From assembly GCA_965238045.1 (NCBI GenBank), contig CBDEGU010000012.1, positions 2,542,001-2,606,000 on the forward strand: a stretch of DNA of 64,000 nucleotides, given 5' to 3'. This DNA is from CBDEGU01 sp965238045. GTDB taxonomy: Bacteria; Acidobacteriota; Terriglobia; Bryobacterales; UBA6623. Every line of letters starts with the position of its first letter. The stretch's first letter is position 1. The translations under genes were made by a program, and so were the position numbers. Of the stretch, positions 44,191 through 53,183 are shown one piece after another. The notes beneath the pieces were generated by a model that saw only the letters and a program-made list of their open reading frames with translations, was not told the origin of the DNA and did no database searches.

Positions 44191-44492
44191 GGGCTGGGTT
44201 CGCGTTTCAGACGAGCTTGGCGGCATGGAGGGAGCGTGCCCGTCAAGGATGCGAGCCTCGCCGGCCCGGCGGGCGAGCAGAGAAGCCGCGGGTTTCCGTC
44301 CTTCGGTTTTGAACCCGCGCCACGAGGGTTGGCGCTTCTCCCGAGGGGCTGGTTGCTTTCCGGGCGCCGGCTGAAATCCGCCCGCGGCTGGCTTGATAGA
44401 CTGAAAACACTTAGGGGTTGCGGCTCCCGGATGAGAGCGGCTGATTGGTGCGGGCGTTGGATTGGCAAAGACTCAACTGTGTTTCACGGAGG
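44191..44492. other. spacer between two TPR genes
   Basis: 302 bp with no credible gene and no strong repeat. A promoter for the second TPR gene is expected; only a weak AT-rich patch (TTGATAGACTGAAAACAC at about 44392-44409) stands out. Confidence 0.4.
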
Positions 44493-45509
44493 ATGGTTGC
44501 GCTAACTTTCCTTTTTGCCGGGCTCTGGGCCGTGCTGACGCTGGTGGTCTTCCCCCTGCCATCGGCCGCGCAGCAGGACGGCTGGGCCGCGGCGATCGAG
44601 GCCGGTGACGAAGCTCTCGAGGCTCGCGACTACCGCACCGCGCGCAGGCAATACCGGCGGGCACAAAGAATCGCGGTGGCGTTCGACGCCAGCGACGGGC
44701 GGGGCGCTCAGACGCTGACAAGGCTCGCCCGGGCCTACCGGGCACAAGGCGATTTCGCGAAACCCGAGCAGCTCTACGACCGGGTGCTGGAAATCGCCGC
44801 GCAAGCTCATGGCCCGCGTTCGGCCGAGTATGCGCGATACCTGAACGAGATCGGCAGGTACTTCCACTCGCGCCGCAAGTATTCCCGGGCCGAGGAGCTT
44901 TATCGAAAGTCGTTCTCGATTCGGCTGGAATTGCTGGGCAAGGAGCATCCCGATGTCGCCGAAGGCATCGGCAACTTGGCGATACTCTACGAAAACCAGG
45001 CGCGTTACGCGAAGGCGGAAGTCTACTACCGTCACTGCCTGGAGATTCGGGAAAAACAGTTAGGCCCGGAGCACATCGAGACGATCACGACGCTCGAGCA
45101 CCTGGCACGCCTGCTGCACAAGATGAATCGCGCGGCCGAAGCGCGGCCGATGCAGCAGAGGACGACAGCGGTGCGGGCGCGAAGAGTCGCCGCCGCGCTT
45201 GAGCGAACGGTCTCGGGTGAGATTCATCGGCGTGCCCCGGGGATTCGGCCGCCAACTCTTAGCGAGAGAACCGAACCCGAATATACCGAAGAGGCCCGCA
45301 TCGCCCGGCACGAAGGAACCGTCGTGCTGCAAGGCGTGATCATGCCCGACGGCCGCATCGGCAATGTGCGGCTCGTCCGCAGCCTCGGGCTGGGGCTGGA
45401 TGAGAAGGCCGTGGAAGCGCTCACCCGCTGGCGCTTCGAGCCGGCGCGCAGGGGCAAGACGGATCTCAACTTCCAGGCCAGTCTGGAGATCAACTTCCGG
45501 ATACTGTAG
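44493..45509 (+). CDS. TPR protein with C-terminal TonB domain
   Basis: 338 residues from ATG 44493, with a signal/anchor helix (FLFAGLWAVLTLVVFPLPSA). Four to five KLC-type TPRs follow (SAEYARYLNEIGRYFHSRRK, HPDVAEGIGNLAILYENQAR, HIETITTLEHLARLLHKMNR). The C-terminal 90 residues are a TonB C-terminal domain (EPEYTEEARIARHEGTVVLQ, VIMPDGRIGNVRLVRSLG, VEALTRWRFEPARRG). Fusions of repeats to TonB are common in acidobacteria and may transmit energy to outer-membrane receptors. GGAGG abuts the ATG; the spacing is short, so a start further upstream (44445, GTG) is possible. Confidence 0.85.
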   Translation: MVALTFLFAGLWAVLTLVVFPLPSAAQQDGWAAAIEAGDEALEARDYRTARRQYRRAQRIAVAFDASDGRGAQTLTRLARAYRAQGDFAKPEQLYDRVLEIAAQAHGPRSAEYARYLNEIGRYFHSRRKYSRAEELYRKSFSIRLELLGKEHPDVAEGIGNLAILYENQARYAKAEVYYRHCLEIREKQLGPEHIETITTLEHLARLLHKMNRAAEARPMQQRTTAVRARRVAAALERTVSGEIHRRAPGIRPPTLSERTEPEYTEEARIARHEGTVVLQGVIMPDGRIGNVRLVRSLGLGLDEKAVEALTRWRFEPARRGKTDLNFQASLEINFRIL

Positions 45510-45573
45510 GCCAGCACCGCGGGCAGTGCGGTCCGCCGCTTGCGTCGCTGATTCGGCCGAGGGGCGGTGGGGC

Positions 45574-45987
45574 CTACTTCTTTTTTTTCTTGTGGACCTT
45601 GTGGCAGCTGCGGCAGCCGCCGCCGACTCCGCCCATGGCAGCGCGGAAGGCCTCGGCATCTTGCGCCTTGGCGGCGGCGATGCCTTGTTTGGAGCCTTCG
45701 ACTACCTTAACGGCGCCCTTGGTCCAGGGCTCGTCCTTGACCCGGCCGGCCATCAGCATGAGCTGCGTTGACTCGCCGATGAGCGAAATGCGCTTCTTGG
45801 CCGCCTTCCAGTCATCATCGGAGCTGGGTCCTCCGGCTTTCATCATCGCGGAGAGGGCCTTCATGTTCGGTCCCTGCACGGCCTCCATGATGTCATGCAC
45901 CGAGGCTATTTTTTCGTAGGAATGCCCGGCGTAGGCCCAACCGGCGATGCCCAACGCAAGAACGCAAATGGAAACGATACTTTTCAT
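45574..45987 (-). CDS. class II-type c-type cytochrome, exported
   Basis: 137 residues with a signal peptide (IVSICVLALGIAGWAYAG). A helical body is followed by one haem site GGGCRSCHKVHKKKKK at the extreme C-terminus, the hallmark of cytochrome c' (class II) four-helix bundles. The poly-Lys tail is unusual. It follows thrS on the same strand at 108 bp. It probably acts in the periplasm as an electron carrier or gas-binding cytochrome; the ligands beyond CxxCH cannot be judged. Confidence 0.88.
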   Translation of the reverse strand: MKSIVSICVLALGIAGWAYAGHSYEKIASVHDIMEAVQGPNMKALSAMMKAGGPSSDDDWKAAKKRISLIGESTQLMLMAGRVKDEPWTKGAVKVVEGSKQGIAAAKAQDAEAFRAAMGGVGGGCRSCHKVHKKKKK

Positions 45988-46095
45988 GAATGGAAATTTC
46001 TCCCTCGACCTTGCAAGAAGACTATTATAGCCGAGCCCGGTATAGCCTATGGCCGAAACAGGGGTTTTCGGCGGGGCCTGGACCTGGCAGGCCGG

Positions 46096-48039
46096 TTAGT
46101 CCGAACAGTCTTTCGAGTCGATCCGTGCCCTGATGTGATCGAGAAATTCGTCAACAGGCTTGGCACCCTGGTCGCCTTGCTTGCGGTGGCGCACGGCGAC
46201 CGTGCCGGATTCCTCTTCGCGGCCCCCGATCACGAGCATGTAGGGTACTTTCTGGAGCTGCGCCTCGCGAATCTTGAAATTCACCTTCTCGCTGCGCTCA
46301 TCGATCTCAACCCGCACTCCGGCGGCCTCTAGCTGCGCAACGACTTGACGGGCGTAGTCGTTCTGCCGGTCGGTAATCGGCAGTACCACCGCCTGCACCG
46401 GAGCCAGCCAGAGCGGGAACGCCCCGGCATAGTGCTCAATCAGCACGCCGAAGAAGCGTTCGACGGAACCCCACAGCGCCCGATGCACCATGACCGGGCG
46501 ATGGGCCTTGCCATCTTCGCCGATGTACTCGAGCTCAAAGCGGCGCGGGAGGTTGAAGTCAAACTGCACGGTGGAAAGCTGCCAGGGCCGTCCAATCGCG
46601 TCGACCAGCTTGATATCGATTTTCGGCCCGTAGAAAGCAGCCTCGTCGGGCATGAACTTAGCCTCGATTTCGCGTTCTTTGAGCGCGCTGAAGAGTCCGT
46701 CCTCGGCCATTTTCCATTCTTCGGCCGAGCCGGCGTATTTGTCGTTTTTGCCGCCGTCCCAGGTCGAAAGTTCGATCTCGAATTTGTCGAATCCAAAGGT
46801 ACTGAGCACATCGAGTCCGAAATCGATGCAGCCGAGAATTTCGTCCTTCACCTGGCCGGGAGTGCAAAAAATGTGGGCGTCGTCTTGCGTGAATCCGCGC
46901 ACGCGCAGCAGTCCATGCATCACGCCCGAGCGTTCGTAGCGATAGACCGTGCCCAGTTCTCCGAGCCGGACCGGCAGATCGCGGTAGCTTCGCAGCTTGT
47001 TCTTGTAGATCAGGATGTGGAAGGGACAGTTCATCGGCCTGAGCTGGTATTCGGCGTCGTCCAGCTTCATGCGCGAGAACATGGCCTCGGAATAGAAGTC
47101 CGCGTGTCCGGAGGTTTTCCACAGATCGTAGCGGGCGATGTGAGGCGTATAGACCAGCCCATAGCCGCGCTTGACGTACTGGTCGCAAAGCCAGTCCTCC
47201 ATCAGGCGGCGGATGGTTCCGCCCTTGGGATGCCAGAAAATCAAGCCCGGACCAGCCGACTCCTGAATGCTAAACAGATCGAGTTCCTTGCCGAGCTTGC
47301 GGTGGTCGCGTTTCTTGGCTTCTTCGAGGCGGTGAAGATGCTGGGCCAGCTCCTTTCTTGAGAAGAACGACGTTCCGTAGATGCGCTGCAGGCTGGCGTT
47401 CTTCTCGTTGCCCTTCCAGTAGGCGCCGGCCACCGAGAGAAGCTTGAAGGCCTTGATGCGGCCCATGCTGGGGATGTGCGGACCGCGGCAAAAATCATTG
47501 AAGACGTCGCCGGTCTTGTAGATCGAGATCTTGCCCGATTCGGTCTTGTCCTCGATCAGCTCACACTTCATCCAGTCGCCGAGCTTCCGGTATTCAGCGA
47601 GAGTTTCCTCGCGCGGAAGCCAGACGCGCTCGTTGGGCGGATCGCGCTTGACGATCTCTTGCATGCGCGCCTCGATTTTTTCGAGGTCCTCTGGAGTGAA
47701 AGGCTCGTCGCGCTGAAAGTCGTAGTAGAACCCCTGCCCGGTCGGCGGTCCGATGCCCAATTTCGTATCGGGATAGAGTTCGAGCACGGCCGCGGCGAGC
47801 AAATGGGCGGAAGAATGCCGGTAGACTACCAGCGCCTCGGGGTCGCGGTCGGTGAGGATGCGCAATTCGGCGTCGCTGGTCAGCGGCTGGGTTAGATCGA
47901 CTGTCTGGCCATCGGCCTGGGCCGCCAGGGCGGCTTTCGCCAGCCGGGGGCTGATGGATTCGGCGATTTCAAGCGGCGTAACACCGCGGGCGAGTTGCTG
48001 CCGGGTTCCGTCCGGCAAAGTGACTTGAATCGTGTCCAT
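46096..48039 (-). CDS. thrS: threonyl-tRNA synthetase
   Basis: 647 residues from ATG 48039 (MDTIQVTLPDGTRQQL), the standard length. The order is TGS domain (1-65), second additional domain with the editing histidines (HSSAHLLAAAVLELY) and the class II core. The core has QLRPMNCPFHILIYKNKLRS (zinc Cys), YRYERSGVMHGLLRVRGF and QDDAHIFC (motif 2), and VMVHRALWGSVERFFGVLIE (motif 3). The anticodon-binding domain follows (VVLPITDRQNDYARQVVAQL). A frame continues upstream to 48303 only by antisense reading of the FmdB tail repeats and is rejected. It is 49 nt downstream of the FmdB-like gene. Confidence 0.97.
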   Translation of the reverse strand: MDTIQVTLPDGTRQQLARGVTPLEIAESISPRLAKAALAAQADGQTVDLTQPLTSDAELRILTDRDPEALVVYRHSSAHLLAAAVLELYPDTKLGIGPPTGQGFYYDFQRDEPFTPEDLEKIEARMQEIVKRDPPNERVWLPREETLAEYRKLGDWMKCELIEDKTESGKISIYKTGDVFNDFCRGPHIPSMGRIKAFKLLSVAGAYWKGNEKNASLQRIYGTSFFSRKELAQHLHRLEEAKKRDHRKLGKELDLFSIQESAGPGLIFWHPKGGTIRRLMEDWLCDQYVKRGYGLVYTPHIARYDLWKTSGHADFYSEAMFSRMKLDDAEYQLRPMNCPFHILIYKNKLRSYRDLPVRLGELGTVYRYERSGVMHGLLRVRGFTQDDAHIFCTPGQVKDEILGCIDFGLDVLSTFGFDKFEIELSTWDGGKNDKYAGSAEEWKMAEDGLFSALKEREIEAKFMPDEAAFYGPKIDIKLVDAIGRPWQLSTVQFDFNLPRRFELEYIGEDGKAHRPVMVHRALWGSVERFFGVLIEHYAGAFPLWLAPVQAVVLPITDRQNDYARQVVAQLEAAGVRVEIDERSEKVNFKIREAQLQKVPYMLVIGGREEESGTVAVRHRKQGDQGAKPVDEFLDHIRARIDSKDCSD

Positions 48040-48088
48040 GGGAGAGAAGACTTCGGTACAGGACGGGCCTGGATTGGAGGTTAGACGA

Positions 48089-48466
48089 TTAGTCTTTCGA
48101 GGCGGAACTCTTCGTGGTCGAGGACTCGGTTTTGGAGCCGCTGCTAGATTCGGACTTCGATTTCGACGTGTCTTTCGAGTCGCTGGATTTGGCGCTCTTT
48201 TTCTCTCCGTCGTCCTTCTTCCCGCCGTCGTCCTTCTTCCCGCCGTCGTCCTTCTTCCCGCCGTCGTCCTTCCACTCCGACTTTCCGGCGCGAGCGTAAT
48301 CATTAATGTAAAAGCCGCTGCCCTTGAACTGAATCGCCGGCGCCGAAATCAGCTTGCGCAACTCTCCGCCGCAGTCGTCGTGTACGGTCAACGGATCGTC
48401 GGAGAACTTCCGAATTTCCTCGAAGCGTCCGCCGCACTTCCGGCATTCGTATTCGTAGAGAGGCAT
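48089..48466 (-). CDS. FmdB-family zinc ribbon protein with a charged repeat tail
   Basis: 125 residues. The N-terminus MPLYEYECRKCGGRFEEIRK is the FmdB/CxxC regulatory zinc ribbon (C-x2-C, second pair partly kept as DDCGGELRK). Residues 67-88 are four DDGGKK-like repeats encoded by 18-bp DNA repeats (48206-48271). The end is Ser/Lys/Thr-rich and presumably disordered. FmdB was proposed as a transcriptional regulator in methylotrophs; in most genomes the function is unknown. It is immediately upstream of thrS and probably co-transcribed. Confidence 0.85.
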   Translation of the reverse strand: MPLYEYECRKCGGRFEEIRKFSDDPLTVHDDCGGELRKLISAPAIQFKGSGFYINDYARAGKSEWKDDGGKKDDGGKKDDGGKKDDGEKKSAKSSDSKDTSKSKSESSSGSKTESSTTKSSASKD

Positions 48467-48683
48467 GAGTGCAACCAGGGAGGCAGACTTCAGCCGCTCC
48501 CTTCAAACATTTTTCAGTATCCGTAGCGCTGGCGCCGCCCCGGGGAGCCGGCGCGCGGCGCTGAGGCGCAAGCCCTGGATCCAAGCCAGCCAGCCAAGCC
48601 GTCTCACCCAGACGCGTCTCATCCAGGGCATCGAGAGCCGTCCTCCGACCATTCCAGACTATATTCGTAAGTATATCAACAAG

Positions 48684-49800
48684 GGGCGTTGGTGCATGAA
48701 TCGGCGTCGGCTCCCACGCTAGCATCGGCTCGGGCTCCCGATCCGTCATGGAGATCGAGGGAGCGACGTCATGGCCGCAGGGAAGTCGAGTCGAGTCAAC
48801 CGCAAGTACAAGACGAAGTACAGAATCCGGAGCTGGAGGGAGTACGAGCGTGGCCTTAGGAGCCGCGGCGACGTCACGATCTGGCTGAGCGAGGAGGCCA
48901 TCGCCGCGTGGACACCACCGAAGAATGGTCTCCGGGGAGGCCAGCGGCGGTACTCGAACCTCACCATCTTGACCGCGTTGACTCTGCGAGTCGTCTTCCG
49001 CCTGCCGCTTCGCCAGAGCGAGGGTTTCCTGGACTCGCTGCTCAGCTTGATGGGCCTCGACCTCAAGGCCCCGGACCACACCACACTCTCGCGCCGGAGA
49101 CAAATCGTTGCGGTGCCGCCGCTAACGCGAGCCCACGACGGCCCGATCCACCTGATCGTTGATGCCACGGGGCTCAAGATCCTGGGTTGCGGCGAATGGA
49201 ACGCGCACAAGTACAAAGCATCGAAGAGACGCCGGGACTGGCGGAAGCTGCACATCGGAGTGGATGACGAGGAGTTCATTGTGGCCGCCAAGCTTACGAC
49301 GAGCAGCGGGGACGACGCCTCCGCCCTGCCTGATCTCCTCGACCAGATCGAGGTTCCCCTCCGGCGTTTCACGGCGGACGGGGCCTACGACCACAGGTCG
49401 ATCTACGATCGGGTCGGCGCGGCCGGTACAGAGGACGTCGTGATCGTGATCCCTCCTCGTCGCTGCGCGGTGTCCGCGGGGCCCACGGACGGCCCTTGGG
49501 CGCAGCGAGAAGCGGCTCGTCAGAGGATTCGTAAGGTCGGACGACGAGAGTGGCAGAAGGAGTCGGGCTACCGACGACAGGCGCGCGTTGAGAACGGGTT
49601 CTTCCGATACAAGTCAGTGTTCGGAGGAAGCCTAAAGGCGAGGAACAGCAACGCGCAAAGGAGAGAGGCCACGATCGGGTGCCACATCCTCAACCGGATG
49701 GCCGAGTTCGGCAGGCCGAAGTCCTACGCCGTGGTGTCGTGAACGAGGGGTTGGGAAAGCGGCCCGACTCGCGCCGGGGTTGAATCGTGCAATAGCGCCC
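48684..49800. mobile_element. IS5-type insertion sequence (about 1.12 kb)
   Basis: The transposase gene is flanked by imperfect inverted ends: GGGCGTTGGTGCATGAATC at 48684 and GGGCGCTATTGCACGATTC read inward from 49800 (14 of 19 matching). No clear target duplication was found. The 217 bp from fmdB to the left end hold nothing recognisable. Confidence 0.7.
48771..49742 (+). CDS. IS5-family transposase (IS1182/ISL2-like DDE)
   Basis: 323 residues. An N-terminal DUF772-like region (YSNLTILTALTLRVVFRLPL) precedes the DDE_Tnp_1 core with HLIVDATGLKILG (first Asp), FTADGAYDHRSIYD (second Asp) and RRQARVENGFFRYKSVFG (Glu). The motif RRRDWRKLHIGVD is typical of IS5. The frame is intact; ATG 48771 is 88 bp inside the left end. 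Confidence 0.9.
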   Translation: MAAGKSSRVNRKYKTKYRIRSWREYERGLRSRGDVTIWLSEEAIAAWTPPKNGLRGGQRRYSNLTILTALTLRVVFRLPLRQSEGFLDSLLSLMGLDLKAPDHTTLSRRRQIVAVPPLTRAHDGPIHLIVDATGLKILGCGEWNAHKYKASKRRRDWRKLHIGVDDEEFIVAAKLTTSSGDDASALPDLLDQIEVPLRRFTADGAYDHRSIYDRVGAAGTEDVVIVIPPRRCAVSAGPTDGPWAQREAARQRIRKVGRREWQKESGYRRQARVENGFFRYKSVFGGSLKARNSNAQRREATIGCHILNRMAEFGRPKSYAVVS

Positions 49801-49818
49801 GATCGAGTTTTTGGCCAC
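49799..49818. repeat. possible orphan left end of the 61.8-kb IS
   Basis: CCGATCGAGTTTTTGGCCAC differs by one base from the reverse complement of the left end of the IS at 61764. It abuts the IS5-type right end. A 20-bp match may be chance, but the core TCGAGTTTTTGG is that of both other copies. Confidence 0.4.
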
Positions 49819-49996
49819 AATGGCGTCGTCAGGGGCGGGCCAAGGGGACGGCTGGCTATTATGGCATTTCACGTGCTCCCGAAATTGACGCCTGGATGAT
49901 TCAGCCATCGCCAGGGGGGCTCTTGTTGGTTCGCGCTTGAGAGCCGCTCTGGCTCAGGGGAGGGATGGCTCCGATCGAGGCGGAGGAAGCCGCGGC

Positions 49997-51346
49997 GTGC
50001 ATTGCTCGGTCAGAACAAAGGATTCCACGGGTTCCGCTAACGAGGAGTGGCGGTGGTTTTGGGTCACTCTGACCCTGTCGAGCATTAGCGTTGTCGCTGT
50101 TGTATTCTCGGCGTGGGAACTGGTCGAATACCAATTCTTCCGCGAGTTGGACTACGTTGCGTTGCACTACCTCTATGTCACCCGAGGCATTGTCTCGTCC
50201 TTGCTGTTGGCGTTTTGGGCGGCCTGGTACGTTTTGCGACAGCAGCGGCGGGACGCCGAGGTGCTGCATCGCTCGCGCGAGCACTACCGGGGCCTTCTCG
50301 AAGCTTCGCCCGGGGCCGTCGCTCTGTATGATTCGACTCTGCGGGTAAGGGAATGGAACGCATCCGCGGAACGCTTGTACGGCTACAGCAAAGCCGAAGT
50401 GCTTGCAAGGCCTCTGCCGACGGTGCCACCCGAGACTTCGGAGGAGCTCACGCGCTTTCTGGAACAAGTCAGCCGAGGGGAGTCTGTCACGGACGCCGAA
50501 ACACTCCGCATGGACCGAAACGGCAGGCGGCTCGACGTGCAGCTCAGCCTGCTGCCGTTTCGCCAGTCCGCGGGGATGGACTATCACCTGGAAGTTACGA
50601 CCGACATTCACGGTCGCTTGCGCCTGCAGCGAAAACTGCTGGAGGTCGAAAGGCTTACGTCCATGGGCAGGATGGCGGCGGGCACGGCCCATCATCTCAA
50701 CACGCCCCTAACGGCGATGCTTCTTCGCGCACAGATGATGCGCGAACGCTGTCATCCGGGCGTCACGGCGGCCGATCTGGAACGGCTGGAAACAGGCATA
50801 CACTCTTGTCTGCAGTTCGTGCGGCGGATGCTAGAGTTCAGCCGCCCTGCCCTGGTGGAAAAACAGCCAGTCGATCTGGCCCTCTCGATCGAGTCGATCA
50901 TGAATTTTCTCGCGCCGACCTTGGCGGCAAAGCAGACCCGGATTTTGACCGATCTGAGCGGGTTGCATGGAGAGAAGGTGATGGCGGACACGAACCTGCT
51001 AGAGGCGCTGATCTCCATTCTTATCAGCAACGCTCTCGATGCAACCGGCCAGCGTGGCGCGATCAATGTCCGCTGCAGGCGGCTGGAAACGGATTCGGTC
51101 GAGATCGAAATCGCTGACGACGGACCGGGAATTGACCCCAGCGATCTGCCACACATTTTCGAGCCGTTTTTCACAACGAAGGCACCCGGCCAGGGCACGG
51201 GCCTCGGACTGGCGATAGCGAGAAACATTGTTGCTGACCACGGCGGGTCCATCCGGCTTGATACCGGTCCGGGACGAGGCACGACCGCGCGGGTCAAGCT
51301 TCCAGTGCATCGACCCGTGGATCGCCATTCGGAGATGGAGTCGTGA
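49997..51346 (+). CDS. membrane sensor histidine kinase with PAS domain
   Basis: 449 residues from GTG 49997, chosen for its GGAGGA site 9 nt upstream. Two membrane helices (about 20-47 and 62-80) enclose a short loop. A PAS domain follows (about 95-205; SPGAVALYDSTLRVREWNAS), then the dimerisation/phosphoacceptor box MAAGTAHHLNTPLTAM with H232, and an HATPase domain with N box LISNALDAT, G1 IADDGPGIDP, F and G2 GTGLGLAIARNIV. The residue after the phospho-His is His instead of the usual Glu/Asp. It overlaps the response regulator start by 4 nt (GTGA), forming a two-component pair. Confidence 0.92.
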   Translation: MHCSVRTKDSTGSANEEWRWFWVTLTLSSISVVAVVFSAWELVEYQFFRELDYVALHYLYVTRGIVSSLLLAFWAAWYVLRQQRRDAEVLHRSREHYRGLLEASPGAVALYDSTLRVREWNASAERLYGYSKAEVLARPLPTVPPETSEELTRFLEQVSRGESVTDAETLRMDRNGRRLDVQLSLLPFRQSAGMDYHLEVTTDIHGRLRLQRKLLEVERLTSMGRMAAGTAHHLNTPLTAMLLRAQMMRERCHPGVTAADLERLETGIHSCLQFVRRMLEFSRPALVEKQPVDLALSIESIMNFLAPTLAAKQTRILTDLSGLHGEKVMADTNLLEALISILISNALDATGQRGAINVRCRRLETDSVEIEIADDGPGIDPSDLPHIFEPFFTTKAPGQGTGLGLAIARNIVADHGGSIRLDTGPGRGTTARVKLPVHRPVDRHSEMES

Positions 51347-52719
51347 CACTCGTATCCTTGCCCAAGACCTGCGCCGTTCTCGTGGTAGACGACGATGCGG
51401 GGTTGGCCGAGACGCTGCAGGAGCTGCTGCGGCAGGAAGGATACGATGTGGAAGTGGCGGTTTCGGCAACCGAAGCGCTCGCGCTGCAACAACATCGCTC
51501 CGATTTCGCCATCGCTCTCGTCGACCTCGTGATGCCGGGCACCGGGGGCCTGGCGCTGATGGAGCAACTGCGCGAACGTAATCCTGAGTTGGCGGTTATT
51601 ATCATGACCGGCTACGGAACGATCGAAACCGCCGTGGAGGCGATGAAGAAGGGCGCCGAGGATTACATCACGAAACCCCTTGATCAAGAATCCATCAGGA
51701 AGAAAGTCGCCCGTCTCGCGGAAGTATTCGAATTGCGGGAGAGGGTGGCCCACCTGGAGGCGAATCTTGAGTGATATTCATCGTTCGAAAGCTTCGTTTA
51801 TGCTTCTCCTCTTATGCAACGCGTGATCGAGCGAGCGCGCACTGCGGCCGACAGCGACGCCTCGATTCTCGTGCTGGGGGAAACGGGCACCGGTAAGGAA
51901 CTGATGGCTCGCGCCATCCATGAAGCGGGATCGCGCAGCCGGCGCCCCTTTCTGCCGGTAAACTGCGGCGCTCTGCCGCCAGATTTGATGGAAAGCGAGC
52001 TGTTCGGGCACAGGCGCAGTGCTTTCACCGGTGCTCATGACAGCACGCCAGGAATCTTCCCGGCCGCCTCTGGAGGAACGGTGTTTCTCGACGAGATCGG
52101 TGAGATGCCGAAAGGGGCGCAGGTGAAGTTGCTGCGTTTCTTACAGAAAGGTGAATTGCGGCCGGTGGGCGAGACGAAATCTGTCCAGGTCGACGTGCGT
52201 ATCCTCGCCGCGTCCAACCGGCGGCTGAGCGAGCTCCGGACGGAGTGTCTTCGAGAAGATTTCTATTACCGGATCGCGACAGTGATCGTTGAGGTTCCAC
52301 CTTTGCGGTCGCGGTCGGAAGATATCCTTGTGCTTGCCCAACACTTCTGTGAGCGGCTCTCGCGCCGTTGCGGGTGCGAGATCACCCTGACCCGTCCGGC
52401 TCTCGAGCTGCTGCTCCGATATCCTTTCCCCGGGAACGTGCGCGAGCTGGAATACCTTCTGGGAGGCGCCACGGCCTTGTCGCGGGACAATCCGCAGGCC
52501 ATCACGGAAAAAGACCTGAAACCGCTTCTAACCGAAAGCGTCTTGGAGAGTGCAGGCGCTGAGGGTGAGCCCCCGCTTGCCTTGGAAGAGCTGGAACGCT
52601 TGGCGATTCAGCCCGCTTTGAGGATGTGCCACGGCAATCGTACCAAGGCAGCATCCCAGCTTGGCATCTCGCGTGACACCCTCTATCGCCGGCTTCGCCA
52701 GTTTCGCCACGAAGGCTAG
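51343..52719 (+). pseudogene. NtrC-family sigma-54 response regulator with one in-frame UGA
   Basis: A receiver domain from GTG 51343 (VLVVDDDAGLAETL, phospho-Asp in LVDLVMPGTGG, Lys in DYITKPLD) ends at a TGA at 51772-51774. The same frame then continues without another stop through a linker (YSSFESFVYASPLMQRVIER) into an AAA+ domain. That domain has Walker A LGETGTGKE, loop ELFGHRRSAFTGA and Walker B VFLDEIGEM, and a Fis-type HTH follows (TKAASQLGISRDTLYRRL). With a sense codon at 51772 the protein would be an ordinary 458-residue NtrC type. Two separate proteins are possible through re-initiation at ATG 51814. The GAFTGA motif reads SAFTGA. Confidence 0.85.
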
Positions 52720-52845
52720 CTCGCTTTCCCCCGGCGACGGTATTCTGAACTTGCCCGGTTTTCCGATAGTGGTCCGACGCCGCGAGCCAACTGTTCGCAG
52801 GACCGCAATCCCAAGACAGGACCGGGGTGTTGCGCCATTCGCCCC

Positions 52846-52923
52846 TGCCACGGTAATCGCGGCAGAGCCGCTTCGCAGCTTGGAGTTTCCCGCGACAGGC
52901 TGTATCGGAAGCTGCACAATTCG
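52846..52923 (+). pseudogene. remnant of a second NtrC-type HTH
   Basis: The frame from 52846 reads CHGNRGRAASQLGVSRDRLY-RKL. It parallels the C-terminus of the regulator just upstream (CHGNRTKAASQLGISRDTLY). It is a decayed duplicate of the Fis-type helix-turn-helix, detached from any gene. The rest of 52720-53183 is non-coding; I found no convincing sigma-54 (GG-N10-GC) promoter in it. Confidence 0.75.
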
Positions 52924-53183
52924 GCGACACTCCCCGGAACGCTCTCGGAATCGTACGATTTTCTGACACTGACCGTTTTTCGGATGCGCCTAGCTTTCTC
53001 TCCGTGTCGCGCCTTCACGGCTTCAGGCTTAGGTCCCTGTCGGCCGAAGTACTGAGTTTTCTGTGTCTTTCCGGCATTTGAATTGGATCGCACTGCAAAC
53101 GAACCAGCGGGGTCGAAAGGCCACCTGCGTGCCATGACAGCTGGGTGGGAGTCCCTCCCAAACCAAATCCCGGAGGGAGCAAC

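Noticed and set aside
48040..48303. N-terminal 88-codon extension of thrS
   Set aside because: It is an out-of-frame reading of the FmdB gene's repeat tail (TTAGRR repeats); standard ThrS starts at 48039.
51772..51774. Selenocysteine or reassigned UGA in the regulator
   Set aside because: The site is an interdomain linker with no catalytic role, and other genes here use TGA as an ordinary stop (for example the GTGA and ATGA overlaps). A nonsense change or split gene is simpler.
53040..53183. Sigma-54 promoter for the cytochrome operon
   Set aside because: Only a weak GG-N10-GC arrangement (AGGCCACCTGCGTGCC) was found; it lacks the TGGCAC and TTGC contexts.
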